Assembly: GCA_051453625.1 (NCBI GenBank)
Contig: JBOZIK010000001.1
Span: 83,260,344 to 83,324,343 of the forward strand
Length of the DNA: 64,000 bases
Direction: 5' to 3'
Source of the DNA: Welwitschia mirabilis
Lineage: Eukaryota; Gnetophyta; Gnetopsida; Welwitschiales
In this document: positions 10,900-22,360 of the stretch, one piece after another
Numbering within the stretch: position 1 is the stretch's first letter
Layout: every line of letters begins with the position of its first letter
Notes under the pieces: model-generated
What the model was told of the DNA's origin: nothing
The model's input: the letters and a program-made list of their open reading frames with translations, nothing else
Databases searched by the model: none
Program-made: the position numbers and the translations under genes

Positions 10900-12010
10900 T
10901 CATTAGGTTTTTAATATTGGCATTTTATTTCTCAAAGTTGGCATTTGATTTTCTAATTTCATCTATAAGGTTTGTGAGTTAATCCTTTGGATGTTAAACA
11001 TTTAATAATCCTAGTTCATAGTTTGTATTTTTAAATTAGTTTTTAAAAAGTTGAGAACTATTTTGGAAATGAGTGTTTAATCTAGGTTGTATCTTATTTT
11101 TATTTCTGATGTTTTGAGATGGTTGATTTATAGCACAGACTTTTTCACATATTCTTTCTTTGTATCTTATCAAAAAAAGACAAATTTTGATGATAATTAT
11201 CCTCACATAAATCACAAGTTTGCATAACATTTCTTTTAATTGTGGTTTTGGCAATTAAGATTATTTTTTCATACTTCTCTAAGGTTTTTGTAAAATTTCT
11301 TATGAAATTTGTAGATTTGATTCTATCTCTTTTTCTTGTTCAACCTCTTTTAAGTCTTTTATGAGTCAGCCTACAACTAGATTTTCTTTAGGAGTTAACT
11401 AAGTTTGACTAACTTCCACAAGTTTTTTTAATTTTATCTAGGCATCATCTAATGTAAGGCTCATGAGGTTTCCTCTATAACAAAAATCTAAAAGTTATTT
11501 TGTGTGTGAAGTTAGCCCACTATAAAAGTAGTTTATTAGTCTATTAGTAAAAAAAACATCTACTTGATTAGAATGTAGGCTACAAAGAAATGCTTATATG
11601 TAGAGGCATAATCTTCATTTGTTTTTTATTGAAAGTTTGTTACTTCTTTTTTACTTTTTCTAATAGTTTATCCACTCATAAATCTCTTTATAAAGGTTTT
11701 CTAAAGATGATCCCATGTTTTTAAGCTTTTGTAAGATATGGTTTGTAGGTAATTTTTTACTTTACCATTTAATGTTATAAGAAGATTATCATATATGTTT
11801 TATCAGTTAATTTTTTTCTTCCCATTTCCCAATGTAAGGATTAATTGTTCTATGTCTGCTATGTGTTAAAGAGGATTCTCATTGTCTTCTCCACTAAAAG
11901 TTGGATAGGCATTTAAATTTTTAAGCTCAACATAATCTCCTAGGGGTAGATCGAAAGGGGTTGGAATCTATCATTTCTTTTTGGCTAACAATTCTCTAAG
12001 GTTAAGGTTT
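10900..12010 (-). pseudogene. Gypsy gag remnant (element A)
   Basis: On the minus strand, DLPLGDYVELKNLNAYPTF and then SGEDNENP lie at about 11965-11885, a typical start of a plant gypsy gag capsid region (FSGxENEDPxxH). Further on, FYSGLTSHTK with one stop, then LDFCYRGNLMSLTLDDA, at about 11535-11440 matches the capsid motif FYNGLxxxTRxxxDxxxGGxLMxKxxxEA. Many stops and frameshifts. Element E keeps the same gag start (53925-53975), which ties the two elements together beyond their LTRs. Confidence 0.75.
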
Positions 12011-12721
12011 ATATTAGGGAAAGAAAATCCTATGACTTGTTCTTACTTACAAGAGGTACTTGAAATTGTGAATTGATTCTCTCCTTCTATAGGGTTTTCA
12101 TTAAGAAATTTTAATTCAGGAAAAAAATTCAGAAGAAGAATTAAGTGCACCTAAAAAATTCTTTTCCTATTCATTTTCTATTTTCACTAGTTCTTTTTCA
12201 ATGTTCTTCTCTATCAATAGCCTTTCTCTCTGATATTTCTTATTAAGATTAACTATATTATAGCATCCTATAAATAGAAAACAATAGAAAATAAGATAAA
12301 ATATAACAAATCATCATCCTATCTCTCATGGGGACAATAGAAGGGATGACACACATAGAAATAAAAAAAAAACAGAAATCGAAACAGATAGTAGAAAACT
12401 TAGGAAACAAGACTATCATTCTCATGATCATCTAGACATTACAAGATAAGATAGAAATAAATTTTATTATAGAAAAATTAAAATCCTAAAACAAGATTGA
12501 AGACTAAAATCACACACTGTAGTCCTGCTTGTTATGTGGACAACAAAGGGAATGACCACTATCTTTCTATAAAAACTAAAATTAAAAAATTGAAACTAAA
12601 AATATATACATAAAAAACCTATAGTTCCTAATAAAATACAATGTTGTTATAGATAAATAATCAAATAAAAATTCGATATACTCACTTGAATGATAAAAAC
12701 CCTCATACTACTCAATAGCCT
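12011..12721 (-). other. 5' leader of element A
   Basis: Non-coding leader between the primer site and gag. It holds three GATGAC-type motifs (12307-12345, 12415-12440, 12520-12562). The leaders of D (46730-47200) and E (53160-53450) have a similar layout and motif spacing. Confidence 0.55.
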
Positions 12722-12740
12722 TCGTTGACAATGGCACCAA
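12722..12740 (-). other. Primer-binding site of element A (tRNA-Asp type)
   Basis: Minus strand TTGGTGCCATTGTCAACGA starts two bases inside the LTR end. It is a decayed form of the TGGCGCCGTTGCCGGGGA site used by many Athila/Tat elements. D has TTGGCACCATTACCTAGGA in the same place. tRNA identity is from memory of such elements. Confidence 0.7.
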
Positions 12741-12742
12741 TT

Positions 12743-13826
12743 CGTTATAGTATGTATTTATGCAAGCACTTAAGTTCAAAAGGATTCTGTTATAAAATAA
12801 ATAAATATCTTATAAATATAACACACTAGTATTAATGATAGTAGACTCAAAATGGTATATTTACATTGAATACTATGACACAAGATTCAGATTACTTTGC
12901 AAAGGAATTATAAGAACCAGAAATAAAGAACAATTTAAAAAATAAAAGTTACAATGCAAATACAACCTAATTTAATATTAAATGCAAAATGGAGATAATA
13001 ATACTTACTTTTAGCCTTAACAAAAGCTACTCTTAATGATATACATCACACAAGAAATTATCACTAGATAAAGGGCAACATAGACTATAAGTGTTATCAA
13101 AGAAACTGACATGAAGGTATTAAAACATAATAAGGTTTTTATATTAAGAAGAATAACAACATATAAATTACAAAATAGCTATGCTTTAATGAAGGATACA
13201 TAGCCCTTTACTAAAGGAATATATTTCTGTAATACTCTAGATGGATATCTTGACCTTTTGTCTCCTGTCATGAGAATTTCCAGTGCCATCAAGATGAGGA
13301 AGAGAATCCAAGAGAAACTTATTTATAATAACTCATAGCAGAAAAAAACAAAAAGAAGGTGTGGCTAGGCATGCTATTTTACATAAATGAAATGGATAAA
13401 ATAATTATGAATTGCTATTAGAGTTGGTTACATGTGAGTGTCATCTTAACTGTCATCGGAACAACAAGAGGGATGATATTTTATTACAAAGAATGACTTA
13501 GCAAGTGATTTAATAGATGACTCATCAAGGCATGTCACTATAAAAATGTGTTATTATCCTACCTATCATAGGGATGACAGAGGTGACAATAGTCTTTTTT
13601 ACCATTTCATTTGAAGATAAACTTAACATCTTTATCAATAATTATCTTCGAAAGCTCTATGCATCAAAATGTTCCTTTAATATATCAAATTTGGGTAAGA
13701 ATTACACATTTCCAAGATTTTCTATTATTTCTTTAAAATCCTTAGAATTGCACTTAAATCTATGTAAAATTCTTGTAAAACAACTCATAAAACCCCATAA
13801 AATAATCATAAATTAGCAGCATAACA
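12743..13826 (-). repeat. 5' LTR of element A
   Basis: Aligns with 6357-7446. The outer end is ...CATAACA at 13826 (TGTTATG on the minus strand), followed directly by TATAC. The inner end reads CGTTATAG at 12743, where TG has become CG. A TATA-like word is at 13319-13330 and a GATGAC motif at 13551-13593. An open stretch at 13574-13816 lies wholly inside the LTR and is not a gene. Confidence 0.85.
13319..13330 (-). promoter_or_regulatory. TATA-like box of the A 5' LTR
   Basis: Minus-strand TATTATAAATAA about 500 bases into the LTR, at the same place as in the partner LTR. Confidence 0.5.
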
Positions 13827-13831
13827 TATAC
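13827..13831. repeat. Right target-site duplication TATAC of element A
   Basis: Exact copy of 6352-6356. Removing 6357-13831 restores a continuous copia reading frame. Confidence 0.85.
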
Positions 13832-14430
13832 ATACATATGATTAGTAGTTTATTATATCTTACTACTAGTACACCTGATATCATTTTAAGTGCAGGTACT
13901 TATTCCCATTATTATAGTGATCCTAAAGTCTCATATCTTATGATAATTAAAATAATATTTTATATTTAAAAGGTACTACTAATTGGGGCCTTTATTATTA
14001 AAAGGAATTTTATCTTCATCTAATTAATTATTGTGATGTAAACTAGGAAAGTTGCAAGAATGATAGAAGAAGTACTAGTGAAAATTACTTCTTTTTTTCA
14101 ACTACCCTCTTAATTACTAAGGTAGAATACATCCTTACTGGAAGTTACTATGTGTAGCTACTTTGGGTGAAGTAAACCTTAATAGACTTCAAAATAATCC
14201 TGAAAAGAATTCCCATTTATTGGAATAATAAAAGTTCTATCACTATCTTGAAGAATATAATTTAGCATTTAAGAATCAAATGTATTAATATTAAACATTA
14301 TTTTCTTAGATTTCATGTACAAAACAAGGATATCATTTTTGAATAATTAATATTAATGACCAACTTGCAAATATTTTCACTAAATCACTAACTGGTAACA
14401 TGTTTGTCAAATTGTAGAGAAATTTGAGGA
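13832..14430 (+). pseudogene. SIRE-like copia pol, 3' part (end of RT, RNase H)
   Basis: Continues the frame of 4621-6356: MISSLLYLTTSTPDI at 13838-13882 corresponds to MIGSLLYLTASRPDI. It is followed by SYLMIIKIIFYI, matching HLxAVKRILRYL. RNase H is readable as YCDVN at about 14027, RRSTSENYFF (from DRKSTSG), VEYILTGSYY (from AEYIAAGxCC), IIFLDFMYKTRIS (from HHFLRDxVxxGDI) and NDQLANIFTKSL near 14353-14390 (from ENQLADIFTKPL). The second Asp of YSDAD is Asn here. Pol ends near 14430. Many stops. Confidence 0.85.
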
Positions 14431-15965
14431 TTAGAAATTACTTAATTAGGTAAGTCATTAGCTAATCATTTTCAAAATCTGAACTTAGTATTTCAACATT
14501 ATATGAGTTGAGATATTAAATAAAACATAAAATAGCATATCATGTACATGTTAGTTTATCATTTTTTTAAGCTATAGCTTTGCAAGAAAGGTTTTTTTTT
14601 TTAATGACAAATATCTAAGTTGGAGATGCTTTTAATTTGTATATTCTTTTTGAACATTCATCTTTCATATTTTAAATGTCTTTGGAGGCTAGGTATCATT
14701 TTATTAGTTCTCTTATTTTTTGAAATAGATGTCTCTAATTATGTAGATGTCTTTGTTGTGCACATGTAATCATTAAAATTTCTTATTGATAGACATTTTT
14801 ACATTTAATAGAAATCTAACTTCTTCATTTTATATGTCTTCTAATTAGTAAACATCTTTCACATAATACATATGCAATTAAAATATGTGATAAAATGAGG
14901 ATTTTAATCCTTTTTATTTATGAAAGGGATCACCATTTCTTAGTTTTGTCCCTCCACTTAATAGGTGTCCCTCTAAGAGTGCTCTATGAAATGATTTTTC
15001 TTAGATCTCTTAGAATATATATCTTTGAATTATAATAAGCATTTACAACTAGCAAATTAGATTCTCTTTTCTTTAACAACTACTCTTTTTCATAGGTTCT
15101 TTTACAGTTTATTGTCAAAGTTTAATTATTTTAGTTTTATAATTTTAAAATAGTGAGGATAAATTCCTTTGATGTCTTAAAAGAAAAGGAACTAATCATT
15201 AAAACATAAAGAGCTTAGTATAAATGATAATTTTATCATGAATTAATGGCCAAACAATTTAAAACATAGGCTAGAAACTATATAATTATAGAAAAAACCC
15301 TCAGTTTTTAAAATCATAGGAAAGATCATCTTCTTCTTTAATTCTCTCATCTTGGTTGGGACTAATAATTCAATTAAATAAAAGCATTCCAAGCCCTCTT
15401 GTTCATGAGTTTTATAATAACATTCATAAACTAGATGACATAACTAATATTCTAAGAATCAGGTAAGAGGTATATCTCTCTTTATTATACCTAGTTTTGT
15501 TAATTTCTTACTTGGCATAGATGGTTTATGGATTTTTGAATTATATATGTATTCATTTAATAATAACTTCACATGTTGTTTTCTAAAAAATTCATAGCAT
15601 TAATTAAGTAATATTACTTTTAGACATTCAAAGATAAATTTCTATGAGAATGTGGAACATAAAGATATTGTACTTGATTCATCCATTTTAAATTCGATTA
15701 TATTTTATAATATACTAGTTCATACAGGTAGTTATATCTATTATAATCCCATATAAACATTTATGATGTACTATATTCTTATAGGAATTAAAATTGATCT
15801 TGGATTTATCTTGTGCATGGATATTATTAGTTTATTTTGTAAGGGTTAGACTTTGGATTATCCTTTAGTTTGATAATCAGCAAAGCCAGCATCCTAGTTT
15901 TACAAATTAATCTTATTCATCACAAAAAGCCACTTTTAGAGTTTAGTAAAAAGCATTGAGATCTA
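14431..15965 (+). other. Copia 3' region, first part
   Basis: Between the pol end and a possible env-like ORF. It contains several copies of short AGATGTCT/AGACATTT-type words (14605-14860). The same kind of words appear again in the 3' LTR near 17500-17640. No coding sequence recognised. Confidence 0.4.
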
Positions 15966-16291
15966 ATGCAGGTAGGTAATGGCATAAACAAGAGAACTTC
16001 TAAGGCATAATTTCAAAGATCTTATTCCATAATCACTCATAGTTCCTCATTAATAAAGAAGGATCTTAAGGAAATTTTAAAAATGGTGGACAAAAGGTTG
16101 AAGAATTACCAGTACATAGCTAGTAATGGAGAGACATCTATAATTAGTTAGGAATTTATGGGGTCTCTTACTTGGTCTAATTCAAAGGAGGAATCTAAGA
16201 TAGAGGTGCCATCCAAACCTCTTACTAAAGGTTATGATTCAAGTAGAATGAAGTCATCAAAGTTAACACAGAAGGAGTTACATCTTTAAGG
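15966..16291 (+). pseudogene. Possible env-like ORF remnant of the copia element
   Basis: From ATG at 15966 a frame of about 108 codons has only two internal stops, low for this window. It reads Lys/Ser-rich text (IKKDLKEILKMVDKRLKNYQ, then SNSKEESKIEVPSKPLTKG). It is followed by a Ser/Thr/Pro-rich stretch to about 16640. SIRE-type copia elements often carry an extra ORF, sometimes called env-like, between pol and the 3' LTR; position is the only argument. I see no clear signal peptide or membrane segment. Confidence 0.35.
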
Positions 16292-16832
16292 GAATCATTA
16301 GGCTTAATGTAGGCACAAAAGAAGCACTAGGCTCCATCACAAGCTCTATTATAAGCATAGGGGAAGAAACAAGTAAACTTAAAAAGATCTAATGCTGAGT
16401 CCCTTATCTTTAGTAGGTCTTATAGAAAACTATCCATTCACTATTCTACATAGCCATCACACTAGCTTACATACCTTTGCCACCTCATCTTCTATTATCA
16501 TCACCACTTCTTACATTTCCCATTTATGTATCACCTTATAACACTACTCCATCTTTAGCTTTTAGTTTTACTAATACTTCTCCACTTATTTCTTTGATAC
16601 ATCTATTACCCTCAAATGTACTCACATATGAGAAGATAAACCTCTTAGGTTTCTGATCAAACATCATAACTACTATCCTAGAAATGACATAAACCTCTAC
16701 ATACATTATCTTTTTTATACATCATTTAGACCTCTACCATAAGAGATAGTGATGATGATAGTGATGAAGTATGAGATGACACTCAGTATACCAATGATTT
16801 AACCCTTAGTTATTACTTTTTTTTGTGCTATC

Positions 16833-16851
16833 CAAAAAGGAGAAGGAGATG
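16833..16851 (+). other. Upstream purine tract in the copia 3' region
   Basis: CCAAAAAGGAGAAGGAGAT resembles a copia polypurine tract (AAAAAGGGGGAGA). A second, better-placed tract is at 17211-17230. SIRE-like elements can show an extra tract well before the LTR. Could also be chance. Confidence 0.4.
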
Positions 16852-17210
16852 GAGAAATTATATTAGATCATAGTGGACATCCTATATGAGTTTAGAGGAT
16901 GTGGAATTAAGATGGATGTATTGGAATTCTTGTGAATGATGTCATTGTTGATACTTACTTTTACATATCAACACATATTCCATAATGATTTTTTATGATA
17001 TTTTATTATTTTCTATCTGTTGTTGAACTTCTTTATGTATGTAATATATTTATGTTTTGATAGGTATCTAGCAATTTAGTATAGTAGCATTACTTTACAT
17101 TTACTATCTTGTCATGATTATCAATGTAATCAAATGTATCTTTTCTTTGATTAAGTTATCACAAGTAAATTTGAACATGATTATAATAATGAGATTTGTC
17201 ATGTTTTATA

Positions 17211-17230
17211 CATCATTAAAAAGGAAATAT
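17211..17230 (+). other. Polypurine tract of the copia element
   Basis: CATCATTAAAAAGGAAATAT is a decayed form of the common plant copia tract CATCAAAAAGGGGGAGATTG. The LTR start TATTGGTAAAATCTC (from TGTTGGTGAAATC) follows directly. Confidence 0.7.
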
Positions 17231-18189
17231 TATTGGTAAAATCTCATTTTTGATAATTCCACTTATTAAATTTGATGTATCTAATGTGTAGATAAGATAA
17301 TTGGAGAATATCATCAGTTGAAAATACTAATCAAAATAGTTAAACTTTAAAGTTTTAGATACATAGAAGCTTTAGTTTAAAATTTAGAAAGGATAGATAC
17401 AATTATTTGAAGACTTTCACATATCCAAAAATGCCTATGGTGAGAATGTCTACTATATTGAACATGCCTAATCTAAATCTAAAATTGTCATAGGTTAAAG
17501 ACATCTATTGTATGAAAAACATCTATACTAAACAAGAAAGATAAGATAAGTAAAAGACATCTATTATTATAAGGTGTCTATACTAAACCAAGAAACTAAA
17601 ATAGGTGAAAGATATATAGCAAATTAAAGACATCCATACTGCTGTAACTGTTTGAAAATTTTTATTGAATTAAAGATGTCTATGGTAAACTTAAAGAGAT
17701 AATAAAGGTAAATTATGTTATGATGAATTATTTACATTCTAAGGATGAAATAAGTTTTACATAACAAATTTGTAATATCTAAGTATTAGATATATAGTAG
17801 TTTAAAGATTATTAAAATGTGAATAGTTTAATTAAAAATGACTTTTAAGATAAAGACACCTACTTAATAGAGATGTTTACTACATCGAAGTCATATACCT
17901 TAAAAAACTGATGAAAAATAATATAGCCATTGAATGATCAAAACTTAGCTATTTACAACTATTACATAATGTTTAAAAATTTTCAAAAGACTATTGAATA
18001 CACACATAGATTATTGATGATACACACATAGATTTTCATGACCTTAATAAGAGGATCATATATTGAATACATTAGTTAGCTACTAGCTTTTATAGAGCTA
18101 TATCACTTGAATCTTATATACTTATTGATAACTATAATAAGGAGAACTCAAGCATTATATTAAAGTGATATCTTTTAGGCTTTGTATTT
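17231..18189 (+). repeat. 3' LTR of the copia element, interrupted by element B
   Basis: Starts TATTGGTAAAATCTCATTTT, a decayed TGTTGG start directly after the polypurine tract. The sequence runs 959 bases and stops where element B's LTR starts at 18190. I could not find its other half beyond B. It contains repeated AGACATCTAT-type words and no coding sequence. Confidence 0.6.
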
Positions 18190-19280
18190 TGTTGCTGTGC
18201 ATATTTATGCAATGTTTACATTCTGATTTGAATCATGTTAATCACAAATAATATGCACAAACACATCATACTAATATAGATGGGAGTAACTTAAATGTCA
18301 TAATCCATTGAAGGCCAAAGTATGGAAATAAAATAGTTGCTTTTAAGATAGAAATATGTAAGCTTAACCTACAAAAATAATTTGTAATGCATGGAAATAA
18401 TATAAAACACAATTGTACAAGTCTAATCTAGAAAAGAAAATAGTGATGCACCCAAACTAACTAAGCACAACCTTGACAAAGGTTGTCCTCATAATCTATA
18501 TCATAAAAGAGGCTTATCATTGAATCTCAAATGACATAAACTATGAGAGAGAAGATCATACATTCATCTAAACACATAAGAAAATATTTTATTATTGAAA
18601 ATGCTATCACATCTACATTATAAAAGTAGTCATTTCTCAATGGATAAAATGTCATCTAATACTAATAAAATGTCTCTCTAAAATTACAGAATGGTTTACT
18701 GATTCTTCAATCTCCTATCATGAGTATGTCAGGTACTATTAAAGATGATTAAGAATCGAGGGGGAGACCTTTATTTATAGATAAAAAAGAAAGGGAACTA
18801 ATAGAGAGGCATGGGGAAAGCCCTAAGTGCCATGCAAAGAAAAGTCACAATAAAGTGGTAATAGCTTAGGTAAACTTTTAGTGCAAGTGGCAAAAAACAG
18901 TGTTATTCATCTTATTGTCGGACGATATAGAAGATGATGCTGATTGATAAATAGATCTTTATTTTCTTTTAGTTTAACTACCTGTCCAACTATTATCAAC
19001 TAGTTGGAGATGTCATCTGCATTGATGTCTAGACAATGAGGTGGATGATGGTATTTTGTTAATATTTTGTCAGTTCAATAGCTTGTTTTTTGCAGGAACT
19101 ATACCAAAAAATATCATTTTTTCATATCTACACAAAATGCTTGTAATTTATCTAGAAATTACATGTTTTCATTATCATCCTAATTATCCATTATCATGGA
19201 AACTAAGCATTTATCTACTAATTTGCTTGTAAAATAACTCAGAATATCCTATCAAATAAATGTAAGTTAGTAGTACAACA
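18190..19280 (-). repeat. 3' LTR of element B
   Basis: 1,091 bp. Plus strand runs from TGTTGCTGTGC to ...AGTACAACA. It shares many blocks with the A LTRs. Near its 3' end (minus strand), ATGACATTTAAGTTACTCCC is also found in the E LTR with few changes. TATA-like word at 18771-18780. GATGAC-type motifs at 18905-18943 and 19160-19200. Confidence 0.8.
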
Positions 19281-19295
19281 TAGTCCCCCACTTAG
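19281..19295 (-). other. Polypurine tract of element B
   Basis: Minus strand CTAAGTGGGGGACTA directly before the LTR start TGTTGTACTACT. This is the best-preserved copy and defines the family consensus. Confidence 0.8.
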
Positions 19296-20839
19296 CCTTG
19301 TTAGTCCCTAATAAAACCAAGTGGTAAACCACATTTATGAGCCAATTTTTTAGGCAATAAAATTAACTAGGATATCTAAAGAAATTATTTAAGAAAGATT
19401 TGAAAAATACTCCCAAGATAGACTAAATTTCTAAATAGAAATACCTACTAAGCATCATTGCTAAGTCAGCTGGTATGGTTGTCCAGACGAGTATGGGGAT
19501 GATAGGCTTTTCCAAAGGTTTTTTAAAACTAGAACCTATGACAGAAATTAATTTTTTCTTCAATTAAATAATCATGATAAATAATCAAATATAAAAATCA
19601 GACAGAATTAGCACACCATGCTAAAATAAAATGTAAAACCACTTTCTTGTCTATGCATGGTGAATCCTAATTTAGTAATGGGCTAAAAGGAAGGAGGATC
19701 TATAGTAATGATTCTCATAATTGATATAAAGTTTCAAAAATACTAAAAATGTATCCTGCCCCCTCTAAAATATGCAATATGTCCTAAAGTGCTATATTGT
19801 GATAAAAGAAATGGGGAAAAATGTTTTATTATGATTGAATAGCAAGAAAAACTACTAAATGATTAAAGTCCTAAAAACAATTAAGAAAATGCAGAAATGA
19901 CTTAGAAATAGTAGACTCAAAAATAGAAGAAAATTAGAGTGAAAATGGATACAAGAAATAAGGAGAAAATTATTTACCTATCCTAAGTACTAATGTACAA
20001 AACTTTTAAGGAAAACATTATAACATCACCTGAGTAAATATGGATGACAAAGTGTGTCAACTCTATAAAGTTCATTCGAAAAGGTAGTGGTTATAGAGAT
20101 ATCCAAAGTTTTAAGTGTCTAGAATAATAAAGATTAAAACACAAAGTTACTAAAAAATGAACTCACCTACTTTTACCTATAAGCTTACCAGAGTATCCAA
20201 AAGTAAAATGATTAAGTGAGAATACTAAAATTTTAATTTCTTTTTCCAGATGAGGGGAGTGCAACCACTATCAAAGGAGTAAGGACCTACAAAGCATGGA
20301 CAATTGACCCCCTAGTGAAGTTCTCATAGACGCCTCTCGGAAATATTTACCTCAATGTACTTATGGTAGGACATCATGGTGACCATGTTTGTAAGATATA
20401 AAATAGATATATCATGGTTATTATTTTACTTTTTCTTTTTTAAATAAAATTCCCACATGATCACACACTTAAGAAAGACGAAGGTGAATAAGTGAGATAA
20501 AAAATAGAAAAGAACATTCTAGATAACCTAAGATTTAAACATCATTAAAAAAACACAAGAAACTAAGGCATCTTCCTTGGGTAAAGTTCATAGACATATG
20601 AATGTCTCAAGTGCCCAATGTTATCACCTATAAATGCCCAAGTATAAAACTAATCATAATACTTTACAAAGTAATACATAAGTCAAGTTTAAAATATGAT
20701 CAAGTAAAGTTATAATATTTAAACAAAGGAGTAGGCTAAGAAAGAACTTAGACAATAATAGAGAGGAAGTCCTCCTCACTGAGGGAAACCTCCAAAACAA
20801 GTGCTTCTACCATGTTCATGGTTGAATCTAAATATTCCT
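19296..20839 (-). other. 3' untranslated region of element B
   Basis: Shares blocks with element A (7462-9560). Around 20245-20345 is the conserved core with CCCTAGTGAAGTTCTC. A GATGAC-type motif is at 19470-19510. A minus-strand stretch at 20776-20839 could be the last residues of integrase. Confidence 0.6.
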
Positions 20840-20967
20840 NNNNNNNNNNNNNNNNNNNNNNNNNNNNNNNNNNNNNNNNNNNNNNNNNNNNNNNNNNNNN
20901 NNNNNNNNNNNNNNNNNNNNNNNNNNNNNNNNNNNNNNNNNNNNNNNNNNNNNNNNNNNNNNNNNNN
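20840..20967. other. Assembly gap (128 N)
   Basis: Interrupts the integrase C-terminus of element B. Confidence 0.99.
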
Positions 20968-21960
20968 TATGCAAAAGGTGAACTCGAGTGTTATATAATA
21001 AAACAAGTTGACTAGGTTTAAACATTTTATGAAAAAATCCTTTTATCATGTTTGAACTTTTTTTGGGCTTTATGAATCAATTGATGATGTATGGCACTAG
21101 TTCTTTTTTTATCAAGATGATTTAACTATGCTAACCTCTATTTAAGATTTTCAGCAAGATGTACGATAAGAATTGTAACACACATCAACTAGTAAGACAT
21201 AAACTTTACTGTAAATAAGTTAGTAAGATGAGAAACTAAGAGAAGTATGTCAAGTAGTGTAGTAGACCCAAATTACCTCATTAAACTTAGAAGACCAAGT
21301 CTTTTTATTAATAGAGATAAGTCTTTAAAGCATTTTCTTTNNNNNNNNNNNNNNNNNNNNNNNNNNNNCATTTATTTAAGGATGATAAGCACAAGCCATT
21401 CTACATTTAATTCCCATGGATAGAAGAAGTTTCTTGAAAAGTGAATTGATGAAATGAGTATACTAATCACTAATGATAATTCTAGGAAAACAAAATCTCA
21501 AAAAGATATGAGATCGAAGAAAATGATAGACAGTTTGGACATCATTCAAAGAAATACGTATGACTTTAACCTATTTAGTCACATAATCAACAACCACTAA
21601 AGCATAATTTTTATTGATAGAAGATGGGTGAATAAGACCCATGAAATTAATACCATAACAATCAAAAGGCTCATACTTAAGAATAGGTCTAAGAAGCATT
21701 TCCTGTGAATGAACAAGACTACTAAAATACTGACAAGGATCAAACCTTCTAACAAAATCATATGAATCTCAAAAAAAGAGAAGGTCAATAAAAACTAGAA
21801 TGAAGGATTTTCATGATAGTTTTATGTTCACTAAAATGTCCTTCATAAACACTGCCATGATAAAGATGAAGAATCTCAGGTATTTCCCAATAAGACACAT
21901 ATTTTTTCATAATCTAGTCATTGCACCTATTGTATAAATGTGGCTTGATCCCCTCATAAT
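20968..21960 (-). pseudogene. Gypsy integrase remnant (element B)
   Basis: Read downward on the minus strand. EIPEILHLYHGSVYEGHFSE with KTIMKILHSSFY, then a stop where Trp stands in FYWP, is the HHCC zinc-finger region near 21890-21790. The core follows: YGINFMGLIHPSSINKNYAL (near 21660-21590; the first catalytic Asp is Asn), VVVDYVTK with a stop for Trp, FCFPRIIISD with a stop (second Asp kept) and HFINSLF, then CRMACAYHP with a stop for Gln at 21400-21370. After a 28-N gap, KTWSSKFNEVIWVYYT at about 21300-21250 matches WSxKLDEALWAYRT. FKPSQLVLLYNTRVHLL at 21030-20970 matches FKPGDKVLLYNSRLHLF. This is clearly an Athila/Tat-type integrase, inactive through stops and lost catalytic residues. 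Confidence 0.9.
21341..21368. other. Assembly gap (28 N)
   Basis: Short sized gap inside the integrase coding sequence; it hides the region expected to hold the catalytic Glu. Confidence 0.99.
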
Positions 21961-22060
21961 NNNNNNNNNNNNNNNNNNNNNNNNNNNNNNNNNNNNNNNN
22001 NNNNNNNNNNNNNNNNNNNNNNNNNNNNNNNNNNNNNNNNNNNNNNNNNNNNNNNNNNNN
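21961..22060. other. Assembly gap (100 N) with duplicated borders
   Basis: About 49 bases before the gap (21912-21960) are repeated after it (22061-22109) with one difference (CCTATTGTAT against CCTATGGTAT). The coding sequence flows without loss if one copy is dropped, so this is probably an unmerged overlap, possibly between two haplotypes. Confidence 0.95.
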
Positions 22061-22360
22061 ATCTAGTCATTGCACCTATGGTATAAATGTGGCTTGATCC
22101 CCTCATAATCACCTATGTGATGGAGAAAGGATGAAAGGATTTACATTGGTGATAAGTCCAATGTTGTGGTGTTTTTATGATTACAAGATAGTTAACAATA
22201 TCATCATACCATGGAGGAGGATGAGAAGAAGAAACATTGAAAAGATGCTTATCAAGAAAGGAATCATTTATAAGAATGACATCTAGAGGAGGGTGAACTT
22301 AAGACAAATGATCGGTAATAGAATTGGGCTTCCATAGTATATCTATAATGATCAAATTAA
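22061..22360 (-). pseudogene. Spacer between RNase H and integrase (element B)
   Basis: Minus-strand reading gives NSITDHLS with a stop, then VHPPLDVILINDSFLDKHLF and PPPWYDDIVNYLV. This matches the plant gypsy words VADHLSRL, INDxFPDEHLF and PWYADIxNYL. It confirms the order RNase H, spacer, integrase on the minus strand. Confidence 0.8.

Larger units (their letters stand above)
6357..13826 (-). mobile_element. Complete gypsy LTR retrotransposon A (gag-protease only), nested in copia pol
   Basis: A 7,470-bp element with two alignable LTRs (1,090 and 1,084 bp), a TATAC target duplication, a polypurine tract inside the left LTR and a tRNA-Asp-type primer site inside the right LTR, so it reads on the minus strand. 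The internal 5.3 kb holds a gag remnant (about 10900-12010), a protease remnant (9990-10350) and a long 3' untranslated region. No reverse transcriptase, RNase H or integrase can be seen, although these domains are readable in neighbouring element B of the same LTR family. It therefore resembles non-autonomous GAG-type LTR elements (TR-GAG class) or a deletion derivative. Lineage by gag and protease wording: Athila/Tat side of Ty3/gypsy. Confidence 0.85.

Noticed and set aside
13574-13816. 80-codon open frame on the plus strand
   Set aside because: It lies inside the element A 5' LTR on the strand opposite to the element, and the partner LTR does not keep it open.
21597-21788. Separate small membrane-like protein (MTFSFFEIHMILLEGL...)
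   Set aside because: It is integrase read in the wrong frame after a frameshift; the correct frames give zinc-finger and core words.
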